From Rhizophagus irregularis (taxonomy: Eukaryota; Glomeromycota; Glomeromycetes; Glomerales; Glomeraceae): a DNA stretch of 64,000 bases. The DNA is taken from positions 4,650,001-4,714,000 of the forward strand of contig NC_089441.1 of NCBI RefSeq assembly GCF_026210795.1, given 5' to 3'. This document shows, piece after piece, positions 13,055 through 23,169 of the stretch. The notes under the pieces were generated by a model that worked only from the letters and a program-made list of their open reading frames with translations, did no database searches and was not told the DNA's origin. The stretch's first letter is position 1. Every line of letters starts with the position of its first letter. The position numbers and the translations under genes are program-made.

Positions 13055-13239
13055 ATGGAAATATTGTTCTACATGAGTTGAGTCAACTTATCAAGTTTGA
13101 TTCAAAAATTTTTCTGTTACATGACAATGATTTGAGTTACAAATTGATTCTAATTTGAGTTAATTTCAAATTTAAATTAATATTTGACTTGACTCAAATT
13201 AACCTGAGTTTAATAAACCATTTTTTACAACAGTTTTTT

Positions 13240-13860
13240 ATTATCCAGTTAAAAAATATCATGAAAAATATTTTTTTTGTTAAATTAATAAATAAAAATG
13301 TTTTGCAATATTTTTTATTAAGACGTAATCTGCTTAAGAACTACAGAAAATTACTATATAAATTCAGGAAAAAAAATTAAAACCAAAAAAAGGCATTATC
13401 TTGTGATCTAGTGATTTAATTTCAATGATTCTTTGTTAATTAGTAGCTAATGGTACCCTTTTCAAAATAAAAAAAAAAATATTTAAAATTGGACTGATAC
13501 ATCACAAAATAATTGCAACCATAATTTTTTCTGGATAGCAGAAGATTTATCTGGAACTTTGGAAGATTTACCTGAAAAAAATCATTTTTTGGGATTATAT
13601 TGTGATATACCAGTCCAATTTTGAATATTTTTTGTTTTGTTTTGAAGAGTGCATCGAAAGCTATAAACTCGAAAAAAGATCATCAAAATCCAATCATTGG
13701 ATCACAAGATAATGCCTTTTTTTGATTTTAATTTTTTTCCCAAATTTATATAGTAATTTTCTGCAGTTCTTAGGCGGATTACGTCTTAATAAAATTAAAA
13801 AATATTGCAAAAAACGTTTTTTTTATTAAATTAATAAATAAAAACATTTTGCAACATTTT
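13240..13860. repeat. Long palindrome, arms about 250-300 bp
   Basis: The left arm (TTTTGCAATATTTTTTATTA, then AGACGTAATCTGC, then GGCATTATCTTGTGATC) is mirrored by the right arm (GATCACAAGATAATGCC, GCGGATTACGTCTTAATA, TATTGCAAAAAAC). Symmetry continues inward through AAAATTGGACTGATA / CCAGTCCAATTTT to a centre near 13550. The core resembles the palindrome at 17085-17245, so both belong to one foldback family. Confidence 0.75.
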
Positions 13861-14045
13861 TTTATTAATAGTTAAAAAAATGTTGCGAAAACATTTTTTA
13901 TTAATATCATAATTAAAAAAATGTTGCGAAAACATTTTTTATTAATATAATTAAAAAAATGGTGTGAAACATTTTTTATAAACATTTTTTATATGCAAAT
14001 TATTAAATAAAAAATATTTTGCAACATTTTTTATTAATATAATTA
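13840..14045. repeat. Tandem 45-bp repeats (AAAATGTTGCGAAAACATTTT)
   Basis: Four to five copies of a unit containing ATGTTGCGAAAACATTTTT and TATTAATATAATTAAAA. Each unit is itself a small hairpin (AATGTTGC...GCAACATT). Related copies reappear at 14345-14480, on the far side of the inverted-repeat unit at 14050-14340, suggesting that unit inserted into the array. Confidence 0.6.
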
Positions 14046-14049
14046 AAAA

Positions 14050-14340
14050 TAGAAGTTTGCTATTTATCACTGGCGGTAATCATCACCGGTATCACGTGAT
14101 ATTATAAAATTTGGCCAGAATTAAGGAATTAACATATAAATTTCCTTTTATGGAGTTTGAGTAATATTACACAATCCAAAAAGGCAATTTGTTTCTCATA
14201 AAAAATGGAGAAATATGGTATATAAGATTTCAAAAAAGGAAATTTGTATGTAGATCACTTAATTCTCAAAGGCTTTTTAAAATTTTTTAAAAATGTATGA
14301 CAGCCAGTGATAATCACTGCCAGTGATTCGTAGCAATTTT
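14050..14340. mobile_element. Small inverted-repeat element inside the foldback
   Basis: About 290 bp. The left end TTGCTATTTATCACTGGCGG pairs with the right end CCAGTGATTCGTAGCAA. Internal symmetry includes GAATTAACATATAAATTTCC against GGAAATTTGTATG...TTAATTC. It interrupts the 45-bp repeat array. I could not fix a target duplication. Confidence 0.6.
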
Positions 14341-14703
14341 ATCAAAAATATTGCATGTTTTTTTTGTTAAATTGTTAAATAAAAATATTTTCATATCATT
14401 TTTTATTAAAATAGTTAAAAACATTGTGAAAAATTTTTTTTTATTAATTTATAAGCAAAAAAAAATGTTTTTTCAATGTTTTTTTAATTGAGTATAATTG
14501 AATCAAATCAAGTCAATCTGAGTTGATGTTTTTTATGAGTCAAGTCAAGTCAAGTTTAAAAATATAATTTTGATTTAACTTGATTTGACTCAATTTTATT
14601 TAATAATTAACTCAACTTAATTCATTTAGAACACTAGATGGAAATTCTTCTTCAAGCCTTTAAATTTGTCTTGACTAATCTTTAGATTTTCTGGTAAAAT
14701 AAA

Positions 14704-14790
14704 AAGAAGTATACTTACTTATAAAATAGGTTATCTCTAGACCTAAAGTAAAAATTATATATAAAGATTTTTTATAACGAAGCTTGCTAA
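14704..14790. mobile_element. Left-end fragment of the AGGATCC MITE family
   Basis: The stretch TATACTTACTTATAAAATAGGTTATCTCTAGACCTAAAGTAAAAATTATATATAAA (positions 14712-14767) aligns with the left half of the MITE at 24442. The right half is missing. Confidence 0.6.
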
Positions 14791-16107
14791 TTTGCACTTT
14801 AGGTGAAAATCATACAAGGTGATATTACTCAGATGATTTCACCGATATCTAACTTATCATGTGATTTTATTATATTAAAAATCTTTTTTAGTTTTATATT
14901 ATCATTAATTATTAAACTATCATGCGATTTATTATATTACTAATATTTTTATTAATCATTACAGTAGATTAATACATTTAGATATCATAAAAAAAATTTT
15001 TTTACACTTTTAGATATTTAGACATCTTGAAGCATAATATTCAACTTGATTACAATTTTTACAACATCTTTCTTTTTTTTTTCCTTCTTGGCTTACTGAA
15101 ACATCTTCTTTATGATTTTTATTAGTAATATTAATTATATCCTGAAACCTGAATACGCCTTACTTTCTTTTTTTGAGGTTCACTACATAACTTATACCTA
15201 TTAAGTTGTTGATCTTTATATTTCACTTGCAATAGATCATCAATCTGCATAGAAATTACATTTTTCTGCTGGTCAGATAGTTCTGACTTCTGACTTTACA
15301 CTTTCAATAAAATATTCAAATGCCTTTTTAGCATATCCCATATCAAACCCATATTTTTGTTTAGGATCTCGAGGTTGTACAATACTAGAAGCTTGCCTAA
15401 AATTTGCAAGATATTAAAATGATAATTGTGGACCTATCTTTAATTCATTTTCTTCAATTTGGTATACCAGTTCTTTATGTTGTTGTTCAATATTATACTT
15501 GTTATAATTATACCATTGTTAAAAAATAAGAGATATATGAAATTGTACATTAATTGAATAGGATATAATCCAAAAGAAATGCTTATATACAATTCCTTTA
15601 TTAATAAGCCAAAGACAGGTACATAAATGTGACCTGTCATTAAGTAAAATGATATATTGTGGTTCAGATTTTTGTCCACGATGTCTAGTTATTTTCCATA
15701 TTTGCCAAATACTATTATGAGGTATATTTTTGATTAATAAAGAAAATAAAGATTGAGATTAATCATAATCATCCTCTCTGGCCATTTCTTATTGATAAAT
15801 CATCTACTATCTATGAAAAAAAACAAAAAAAAGGGAAGTATTTTTTTTAGTAATTGTCTTTATCATTTTAAACAAGTACTAATCATTTTTCTTATTAACT
15901 ATTAGCAATATACTTACTTCTAAGAGTGGTAACCAATCTTCAATTAATTCCATATAATAACATAACGATTGTGCCATTTGATCATGTTGTTTCTGAAGAA
16001 TTTATAGTATTAAATATTCTCGCAGAATCTTATCAAGCTCTAGTAAATATTTATCTATAATTGATGATATTCCTTTAGTAGGAATTTCATTTTTACATTC
16101 GTTTAAT

Positions 16108-17026
16108 AAGAACCCAGACATAAAGATGGTCATCGGTCCTAAAAGACCGCAGTTCTACGATCCTATACCATAAAAAGACGAACCAGTCCATCTTAATATA
16201 AAATTGCGGTCTTTCGGTCTTGTATCACATATAATAAGACCGTCAGTCTTTTTAAGAACTGCAGTCTTTTTAAGACCGATCAGTTTTTTTCTTTTTTTTT
16301 ACAAATAAAAAATTATTTTCTTTAACTTTATTAGGAATAGCCTTGTTTTATAAATATGAACACTAATCGGGATGTTTTTAAATATACAATTTTTTTTTAC
16401 AAATGATCATCACATGCGTCATACACTTACATACTATTATTGTATTAGTGATAATAATCATGATATCTCGCCATCCAGTGATTATAAAAATATGAAACTA
16501 CCACCATTCGAATCATCTCAATAAGATGCGTCAAATGGTATCAAAATCATTATTTTATAATCGATAGAAAAAAAATTAAATCAGCAAAACTATTTGATAA
16601 CAAATTCAATAATTGCTGACTATTTATCAATTCTGAAAATATGACTTAGCCACCATTCGACGCGTCTTGTTGAGTCGATTCGAATGGTAGTAGTTTCATC
16701 ATTTTATAATCACTGGATAACAAGATATTCTGTTTAAACGCTTTTTTGCAACTCTACAAGTGGGGAGAAGTGATTGTTATTGTTTATTAGTTTAGAATTG
16801 GTCAGTCTTTATATTATTTTATAAAGACCTTCATCAGATTAATAGATTTATTCAATATAAAAATCATTTATTATATGAAGACCGATATGAGGACTGGTCG
16901 GTCCTCAGGACTGATCCTGCTATACCACAAAAAAATGCAAGACCGCAGTCTGATCCTATAAGTCCCAGGACTGACCAATTCAGGACTGGGTAGGACTGGT
17001 AGGACCGATAACTATCCTTACCTGGA
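16108..17026. mobile_element. TIR element inserted in the MULE fossil
   Basis: The ends are similar in inverted orientation: left CCAGACATAAAGATGGTCAT then CGGTCCTA, right TAGGACCGATAACTATCC then TTACCTGG. Subterminal copies of the word AAGACCG / CGGTCTT repeat many times (for example 16140-16290 and 16800-16990). No ORF. The interior holds a further palindromic element at 16440-16745. I found no clean target duplication. Confidence 0.65.
16440..16745. mobile_element. Palindromic MITE, CATCCAGTGATTATAAAA family
   Basis: The left arm (CATCCAGTGATTATAAAAAT, then ATGAAACTACCACCATTCGAA) is matched in reverse by the right arm (TTCGAATGGTAGTAGTTTCAT, ATTTTATAATCACTGGAT). It is related to 46905-47200 and the units at 23475-24400 by the core word ATTCGTCTCAATAAGACG and its variants. 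Non-coding. Confidence 0.7.
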
Positions 17027-17039
17027 CATTACATATACA

Positions 17040-17275
17040 ACTCAGTGGCAACTTTTTCGCAGATTGACCTAAATTTCACAATAAAAAAATCAGTTTTTTG
17101 CAATTATCTTGGCATTCAGTGGTCCAATTTATATGAACATTTTTTGTTTTGTAGCTCTCATCGAGCTCTACAAAATAAAAAAAAATCTGCATGAATTGGA
17201 TCATTGAATACTAAGATAATCACAAAAAATGGAAAATAAAAAAAGAGCAAATTGGGTCTTTTTTGGCAAAAAGTC
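17040..17275. repeat. Palindrome in the MULE fossil
   Basis: AATCAGTTTTTTGCAATTAT, then CTTGGCATTCAGTGGTCCAAT, then TTTTGTAGCTCTC on the left is mirrored by GAGCTCTACAAAAT, ATTGGATCATTGAATAC and ATAATCACAAAAAATGG on the right, centred near 17160. The core is shared with 13380-13740. It lies between two parts of the transposase reading frame, so it is a separate insertion. Confidence 0.65.
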
Positions 17276-18201
17276 AGTTGTGAGTTCTATAAGAGATGTC
17301 TGGAGTCCTGTTTAATATTGCTTTTTTTGATTGTTGATCAAATATTTTTTGAACTTCTTTAACAACATCAGTCAAATATGAAGATCTATTTAATATATTT
17401 TTGATTATTTTATTAGTAGACTCTACTTGTTGTGTACTTTGAATTTCCACTGTAAAATTCTGATTAATAGCATAATAAGCCCAACTACTTTTACAAGGAT
17501 ATAAAGCTCTTGTAAGATATTGTTCACAAGCTGGAAATTTATCAATAAGTGTATTCCATTTTATTTCAAATGTTTTATGACATAGAGAGTTGTGCATTTT
17601 TAAAAATCTAGCACAAAAAAGTTCAAATTGATCATGTAATTTTCCTTTAAGTTTCTTTTTTAGATTTAAATCTATATAAAAAATACAATAGAAATGGTGT
17701 GTTTCTAAATAATTTGTCTTTATAGCTAATATTAAAGCTGGATCAGTATCAGAATATAAAACTGTTGATATAAAATCACAAGAATTTTTTAATTCTTGTA
17801 AAATCTATGTGAAAGTTGCTTTTGTTTTATCTTCTAAAATTGCTGCAGCTATCATTATATTTCTAAAATTATTATCAACTACAATGATTAGCATTAATAT
17901 CATATCAAATTGATTAGTTTTGGACGTCGTATCAATAATCACAATATCATGGTATCTTTTATATGCATTAATTTGATCAGGTGACATTTAAAATAATGAA
18001 TTTAATCTTCTTTTTCTATGATTAAAGCATTGCTTTATGATCCATCTTGGATCATTATTTTTTTTAAGTATAGTTCAATAAGCATTTGACATGCATCATT
18101 TTTAATAAGTTTTACTTGTTTTTTAAATTGTTGAATAGCGTTACTTAGATTTTTCTTATTAATCACTTTATTTGGAAATGAGGCTATTAGTAAGTTATAT
18201 T

Positions 18202-20146
18202 TAAGGTTGCCTGCCGAAACCTATTTGGCCTAATGCTGAAAGGAGAAACTTCACATATAGTGCCATAACTGCGAAACTGCGAAATCGCGAAACTGCCGAA
18301 ACTTGTGAAATTGCCAAAATTTGCAAAACCTTTATAACGAGTTTATCCGTAGTTTCGGCAAAATAAATAATAATATTTTATATGAATTTCAGCATAATTA
18401 CAGCATTCCTAATATTTTATTTTTAATTTCAGTCTCTAATAAATTTACATGTAAATAAACAACGTTGTAATATTCTAATAATATTATTATTATTGAAAAA
18501 TCCTAACAAATGCTACAGCCGTGATTTTTTTTCTGAGAATTCTATATAAAAAAAAATAAATTAATTAAATTTATCAAAAAAAAAAAAATAACGAAACCCT
18601 TCTCCCGGTACTTTACCTTAATTACAAAAGTCCGGTCATATTTTTTCATCTGACAATCCTACAAAAAAATCAATTAAATTTATTAAAAAAAAATGATGAA
18701 AACACCTTCTCCGACCCTCCCTCACCTTAATTTTAAGAGTCTGGTCATGTTTTTCATAAATTATGAAAAAATTAACGAAAAACTTTCACCGGTCCTCCTT
18801 TACCTTAATTTATAAATCTGTACATGTTTTTCGTCCAGCAATACTACAAAAAGAAAAATAAATAAGAAATTTATTAAATAAAAAAACAACGAAAAACCTT
18901 CCTCAGCCCCCTCCTTTATCTAAATTCCAAAGTCCGGTCATGTTTTTCATTCAGAAACACTACAAAAAAGAAAAAATAAATAAGTTAAATTTATTAAATA
19001 AAAAAACAACGAAAAACCTTTCCTCAGCCTTCTCTTTTATCTAAATTCCAAAGTCTGGTCATGTTTTTCGTCTGGCAACACTACAAAAAAAAAATAAATT
19101 AGTTAAATTTATTAAAATAAAAAATAACGAAAAATCTTTCCCTCAACCCTTCCTTGCCTCATTTCCAAAGTCCGGTCATGTTTTTCGTCCGGAAACACTA
19201 TAAAAAAGAAAAAAATAAAATAAGTTAAATTTATTAAATAAAAAAACAACGAAAAACCTTCCTCAGCCCCCTCCTTTACCTAAATCCCAAAGTCCGGTCA
19301 TGTTTTTCATTCGGAAATACTACAAAAAAGAAAAAAATAAATAAGTTAAATTTATTAAATAATAAAACAATGAAAAACCTTTCCTCAGCCCCCTCTTTTA
19401 CCTAAATTCCAAAGTCCGGTCATATTTTTCGTCCGGCAACACTACAAAAAAGAAAAAAATAAATTAGTTAAATTTATTAAAATAAAAAACAACGAAAAAT
19501 CTTTCCCTCAACCCTTCCTTACCTCATTTCCAAAGTCCGGTCATGTTTTTCGTCCGGCAACCTTACAATAAAGAAAAAATAAATAAATTTATTAAAATGG
19601 ACTCTTTTCCGGTCCTTTCTTACTTCAAAAGTCCGGTCGTGCTTTTTGTCTGGCAACCCTACAAAATGAAAAATAAACTATTACATTTTTTAAATAAAAA
19701 CTTCCTGTCCGGACCCTCTTTAGTTCTTTACCTCATAATTTTTGTCCGGAAACCTCAATACAAGAAAAAAGAGATCATCAGATGATTTGTACTATGCAAT
19801 CTGTCTGATAATCTAACTTTCCTGTGCCAGATTGGCATAAATCATTGACAATTCGATAAATTCGGCAAATTTTGGCAATTACGTCTATATAAATTCAATA
19901 CAGCTGAATACGGCATTGCATCAAAAAAAAATCCATGCCGAAATTAATCATAATTCATAATGTTACCGAAACTATATGTATATCATATGAAGTATTACGC
20001 CAAAATAGTTACGGCAGCTTAGACAGTTTCGGTAGGTTTTGGCAGTTACGGCATTTCAACATTTTAGACCAATTTTGCGAAACTAGTTTTGGCAGTTTCG
20101 CATACGCCATTCCGCCAAAACCTCCTAGTTTCAGCAAGCAACCTTA
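18202..20146. mobile_element. 1.95-kb hAT-like element with 8-bp duplication
   Basis: Terminal inverted repeats read TAAGGTTGCCTGCCGAAAC on the left and, in reverse complement, TAAGGTTGCTTGCTGAAAC on the right. They are flanked by a perfect 8-bp duplication GTTATATT (18194-18201, 20147-20154). Deleting the element and one duplication rejoins the MULE transposase reading frame region. Both ends carry many copies of GCGAAACTGCC-like words (18260-18350) and their inverse GGCAGTTTCG (20005-20100), as expected of transposase-binding subterminal repeats. The centre is a minisatellite. No transposase ORF, so non-autonomous. Confidence 0.88.
18575..19765. repeat. About 118-bp minisatellite, around ten copies
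   Basis: Each unit carries AAAGTCCGGTCATGTTTTTC, then GTCCGGCAACACTACAAAAAA, an A-rich GAAAAAATAAATAAG stretch, TTAAATTTATTAAA, AACAACGAAAAACC and CCTCAGCCCCCTCCTTTACC. Copies of AGTCCGGTCAT recur near 18630, 18935, 19055, 19172, 19293, 19413, 19533 and 19637. The end units are more diverged. Open stretches called here (19543-19785) are repeat translations, not genes. Confidence 0.85.
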
Positions 20147-20960
20147 GTTATATTAAGTTGATATACCTAATCTTCCTTCAATCGTCCAAAACATTACTTT
20201 CTCAAGCATTTTATCCGTCAATTTTCAGAATTTTGGGGCTATCTCAGTAATGCAAAGTTTCATATTATGATTATGTATTCCAACTAACTATTAATACAAA
20301 CACCATTTCTAGATTTAGGAAAAGAAGATTAATATGCCAAAGACATCCAATCATTTCGGAATCTCTATTTCTTTTATTTTCTTCTAAAATAACCTTTTGG
20401 ATCTCATGAGTTCAAGTATATGAACATTCATACATTCTATGTCTTGTTATTGTACTGTCAGTTGGATCCAGTATACATTTTTTTTTACAAAAAGAAAATT
20501 CCTGTTGCTTTGCATATTCATTAAGGTATAATTCAGCAAATTCCCATGTTTCAAATTCCATCCTTTGATTTAATTCTAATCTATTCTCTTCTTCCTCATA
20601 CTCGCTATCATCATATTCCCGTTCTTAATGATTAAAATTTCTATCTTCATCATCTAAAACATCATACCAGTGGCTATTTATTTTTTTATTTTCTGGAAAA
20701 TTATACCTATTTATATCCTCATTTACTGAAACATCTATTCTTCTTACATTTCCTATTTGGGTTTTATTAAGTATATCATAATCTTTAAGAAATAAATCAG
20801 AAGAATCATATGGAGAACCATAAAATTCAAATATCGGTAGACCAGAAGATTTGTATTAATAACCATTAAGTAAGTCTGAACCACTATATGAAGAATCATA
20901 ATAAGAGTTAAATAACATATCGGGACTATAAAAAAAATTTGAGTTTAAAATATTTTCCAT

Positions 20961-21199
20961 TATAAATGGTTTTATTAATAGTTTTAAAGTTTCATAGTTG
21001 ATGTATGTTTCATTTTTTTCTCCTTCTAATCAATGTTGCTGCACCTCAACGCTGGTGATCAGGCAAGGTAACAACAAGTTTTTTCAAAGATTTGGCCAAG
21101 TCAGCAACATTCATATAGATTATTATAATTAAACTATATCAATAAAATTAATCAGGTGATTTTACCTGAATTATATTAAAATTATATAAAATTACCAGG
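20961..21199 (-). other. Upstream flank of the MULE fossil with a short ORF trace
   Basis: On the minus strand 21030-21115 reads MNVADLAKSLKKLVVTLPD, a coherent peptide that then meets a stop. It may be a fossil exon. The words AATGTTGCTG (21031) and CAGCAACATT (21102) form a short inverted repeat around it. I do not recognise it. Confidence 0.3.
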
Positions 21200-21206
21200 T
21201 TAAATC

Positions 21207-21506
21207 ACTTAGGTGAAAATAATTAAAATCATCCTAAATGTAAATTAGTTATATTTTTTTATAACTATAAAAGAAAATTTATATTACATTATTATGATTT
21301 TTTTTTTTTAACTAATTAACCAATAAAATTTAAGAAAAATGTAAGGTAAAAACTATTAGTAAAAGGCTAATTTTCTACAGTGATCTTTATTATACTGATA
21401 AGTAAGTAGGGTTCTTAATTAACCAATAAAATTTAAAAAAAAAGTAAGGTAAAAATCATTAGCAAAGGGTTAATTTTCTACAGTGATTTTTATTATAAGT
21501 AAACAG
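21207..21506. mobile_element. Truncated, duplicated copies of the AGGATCC MITE
   Basis: The right half of the 24442 MITE occurs twice in direct order: AACTAATTAACCAATAAAAT, then GTAAGGTAAAAACTATTAG, then TTATTATACTGATAAGTAAG (ending about 21410) and again 21417-21506, ending AAGTAAACAGTATCCTAT. The left end is not recognisable. Probably tandem copies or a rearranged insertion. Confidence 0.6.
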
Positions 21507-23169
21507 TATCCTATAGTAGTATCAATCTAAATTTTTGCTATCAATTTTATAATTTTTTCCTATAATATTATTAAAATCTTTTCCTATTTTTCCAGATAAA
21601 TTACAAGTTTATGCTTTCATTTTTCAGTTGTAATAACTTTAAAGACTTTAAAACTGCTTATTACCAATAAAGTTAAATAGGTTTAATTGTTAAAAAATAG
21701 TAAAGCAGCTATTATTGACTTTGATATATTAAAAAGAATTACTTGAAATCTTTTTCTTTTTTTTCTTTTATGAAGAGACCAGGTGGTTAAAAACCAATTT
21801 ACTGAAATATTCCCTAATAATACTGTTCAAACTCTATTATCCTATATAAGTTTGCAAAGTTTTTTTTGCCAATTAATCTTTATGGAGATAATTTTACCCA
21901 AATTTCCAGGTGATGTAACAAGTCAATATTTTTTCAGATTGAAGAAATATCATATATTATGATATCATTAACTAAAGCTAATGCCAATCCTATTAGTTGA
22001 TATTTAGTTATTACATACGTTGTAACCATGGATATCGAACTTAATAGAATAGAAAGTCACATAATCAGATAAATAATTAGCCAGAAAGGATAAATGTTTA
22101 GGAGAAGGAATGATCTACATGATGTAATGTTTATTAAATGATTAATGACGAACCAATAGATCAATCAGAGGGTCGATTGATGCAGCTTAGCGACCAGTTT
22201 ATCAAATTTATCAACAGGAATAATTAGGAGGAGGAACTATAAGCCACAAAAAATAGATTATGGGACAGTATGAAAAGATAATATAAAAGATAATATGAAA
22301 AGATGATACAAAAAGATAGCACAGCCACAAAAGATGGATTATTTCTTTATGATATAATATTTAAAAGATTATGTTATTTTAAAGAAAAGATAAAAGAAAA
22401 GATAAACGCAGTACAAAAAGATGGATTATAAATTATTTCTTTACGATGTAATATTTGAAAGATAGAAAAGATAACATATAAAATAGTATATAAAATAGCA
22501 TAAAAGATAGATACAGCGTATAAAAGATAGCATACAAGATAGCGTATAAAAGATACTAAGAAAAGAAAATATTAGAAAGAAATAAGAAGTAAGAAAAGAA
22601 AGAATAAGAAAGTTGGTTTAAATAGGAGCGGAATGGAAAGTGAATTCCACAGTCGCAAGTAAGGATTTTGAATTTTAGGTAATTTAGTTGGTTGTGAATT
22701 TTATGAAGATCAAAATATAAATAAAGTACTTTTTACCTATTAATTAATGATTATCGACTCTTTTATACTGTTTTCTTATGATGAAAAAGTATGTTAAATA
22801 ATGAGTTCCTTCACCATTTGATATATGAAAAACGCACGAACATAATAGTTCGGTTAGTCGGAATGTACACAATCATATGGGTGAAGGGTTCATAAATGTT
22901 TGTAAAAATGTTAATTATTTTGAATATACTTATGGTTCACCTAAGTTTTAATTAATGTTAAATAAGTATTCAAATGATGAAGTAAATATGAATATAAAGA
23001 ATTAGAAAATGATGAAAATTGAGTTAAAGATTTAAAACTAAACCAAAGGCAAGAAGATTAATGTTTCGCTTGAGGGAGAAAAGTACTTGTCCCTCTTGAA
23101 AGCGAGGGGAACTTTGTTTACCGCCGGGTGGCAGACGGGGGTGACAACGTGATCTTTTTCTCAATATCT
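21507..23169. other. Intergenic; possible LTR-retrotransposon remnant
   Basis: 21507-22040 is plain AT-rich DNA. 22240-22570 holds diverged tandem AAAAGATA-rich repeats, including two copies of AAAAGATGGATTAT. At 22617 a TTTAAATAGGAGCGGAATGG box, and at 23040-23150 a GC-richer patch (GGGTGGCAGACGGGGGTGAC), look like promoter and 3' internal parts of an LTR element. I see no second LTR, so this is only a suspicion. Confidence 0.3.

Larger units (their letters stand above)
13063..14637. mobile_element. 1.6-kb foldback element with 8-bp target duplication
   Basis: The element is flanked by the perfect direct repeat ATGGAAAT (13055-13062, 14638-14645). The outer arms (13063-13220 and 14480-14637) are inverted copies rich in GAGTCAA/TTGACTC words, for example GTTCTACATGAGTTGAG against GTTCTAAATGAATTAAG in reverse complement. 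Inside lie a second palindrome (13240-13860), a run of roughly 45-bp repeats (13840-14045 and 14340-14480) and a third inverted-repeat unit (14050-14340). The open stretch at 13189-13380 is only arm sequence, not a gene. No transposase is present. Confidence 0.75.
15010..20960 (-). pseudogene. FAR1-type Mutator-like (MULE) transposase fossil, interrupted
   Basis: Read right to left: a plausible ATG at 20960; an acidic N-terminal region; a FAR1-like DNA-binding segment (WEFAELYLNEYAKQQEFSF then a Cys/His cluster, about 20530-20400); a homologous stretch on both sides of the insertion 18202-20146; the MULE transposase core with VIIDTTSKTNQFDMILML (about 17900-17960) and DNNFRNIMIAAAILEDKTKA (17820-17880); then EIQSTQQVESTNKIIKNIL (about 17440-17390); and a C-terminal zinc knuckle CCKNCNQVEYYASRC (15020-15060) with a stop at 15010-15012. 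MULE transposases cut and paste DNA with a DDE nuclease. This copy has stops, frameshifts and three inserted elements, so it is dead. The family call is strong; exact edges are not. Confidence 0.8.

Noticed and set aside
13189-13380. 63-codon frame in the foldback element
   Set aside because: Lies in the palindromic arm and is mirrored on the other strand.
18575-19765. CRISPR-like regular array
   Set aside because: Units are about 118 bp with no unique spacers; it is a minisatellite inside a transposon of a eukaryote.
19543-20147. Two plus-strand frames
   Set aside because: The first is minisatellite translation, the second is the repeat-rich end of the hAT-like element.
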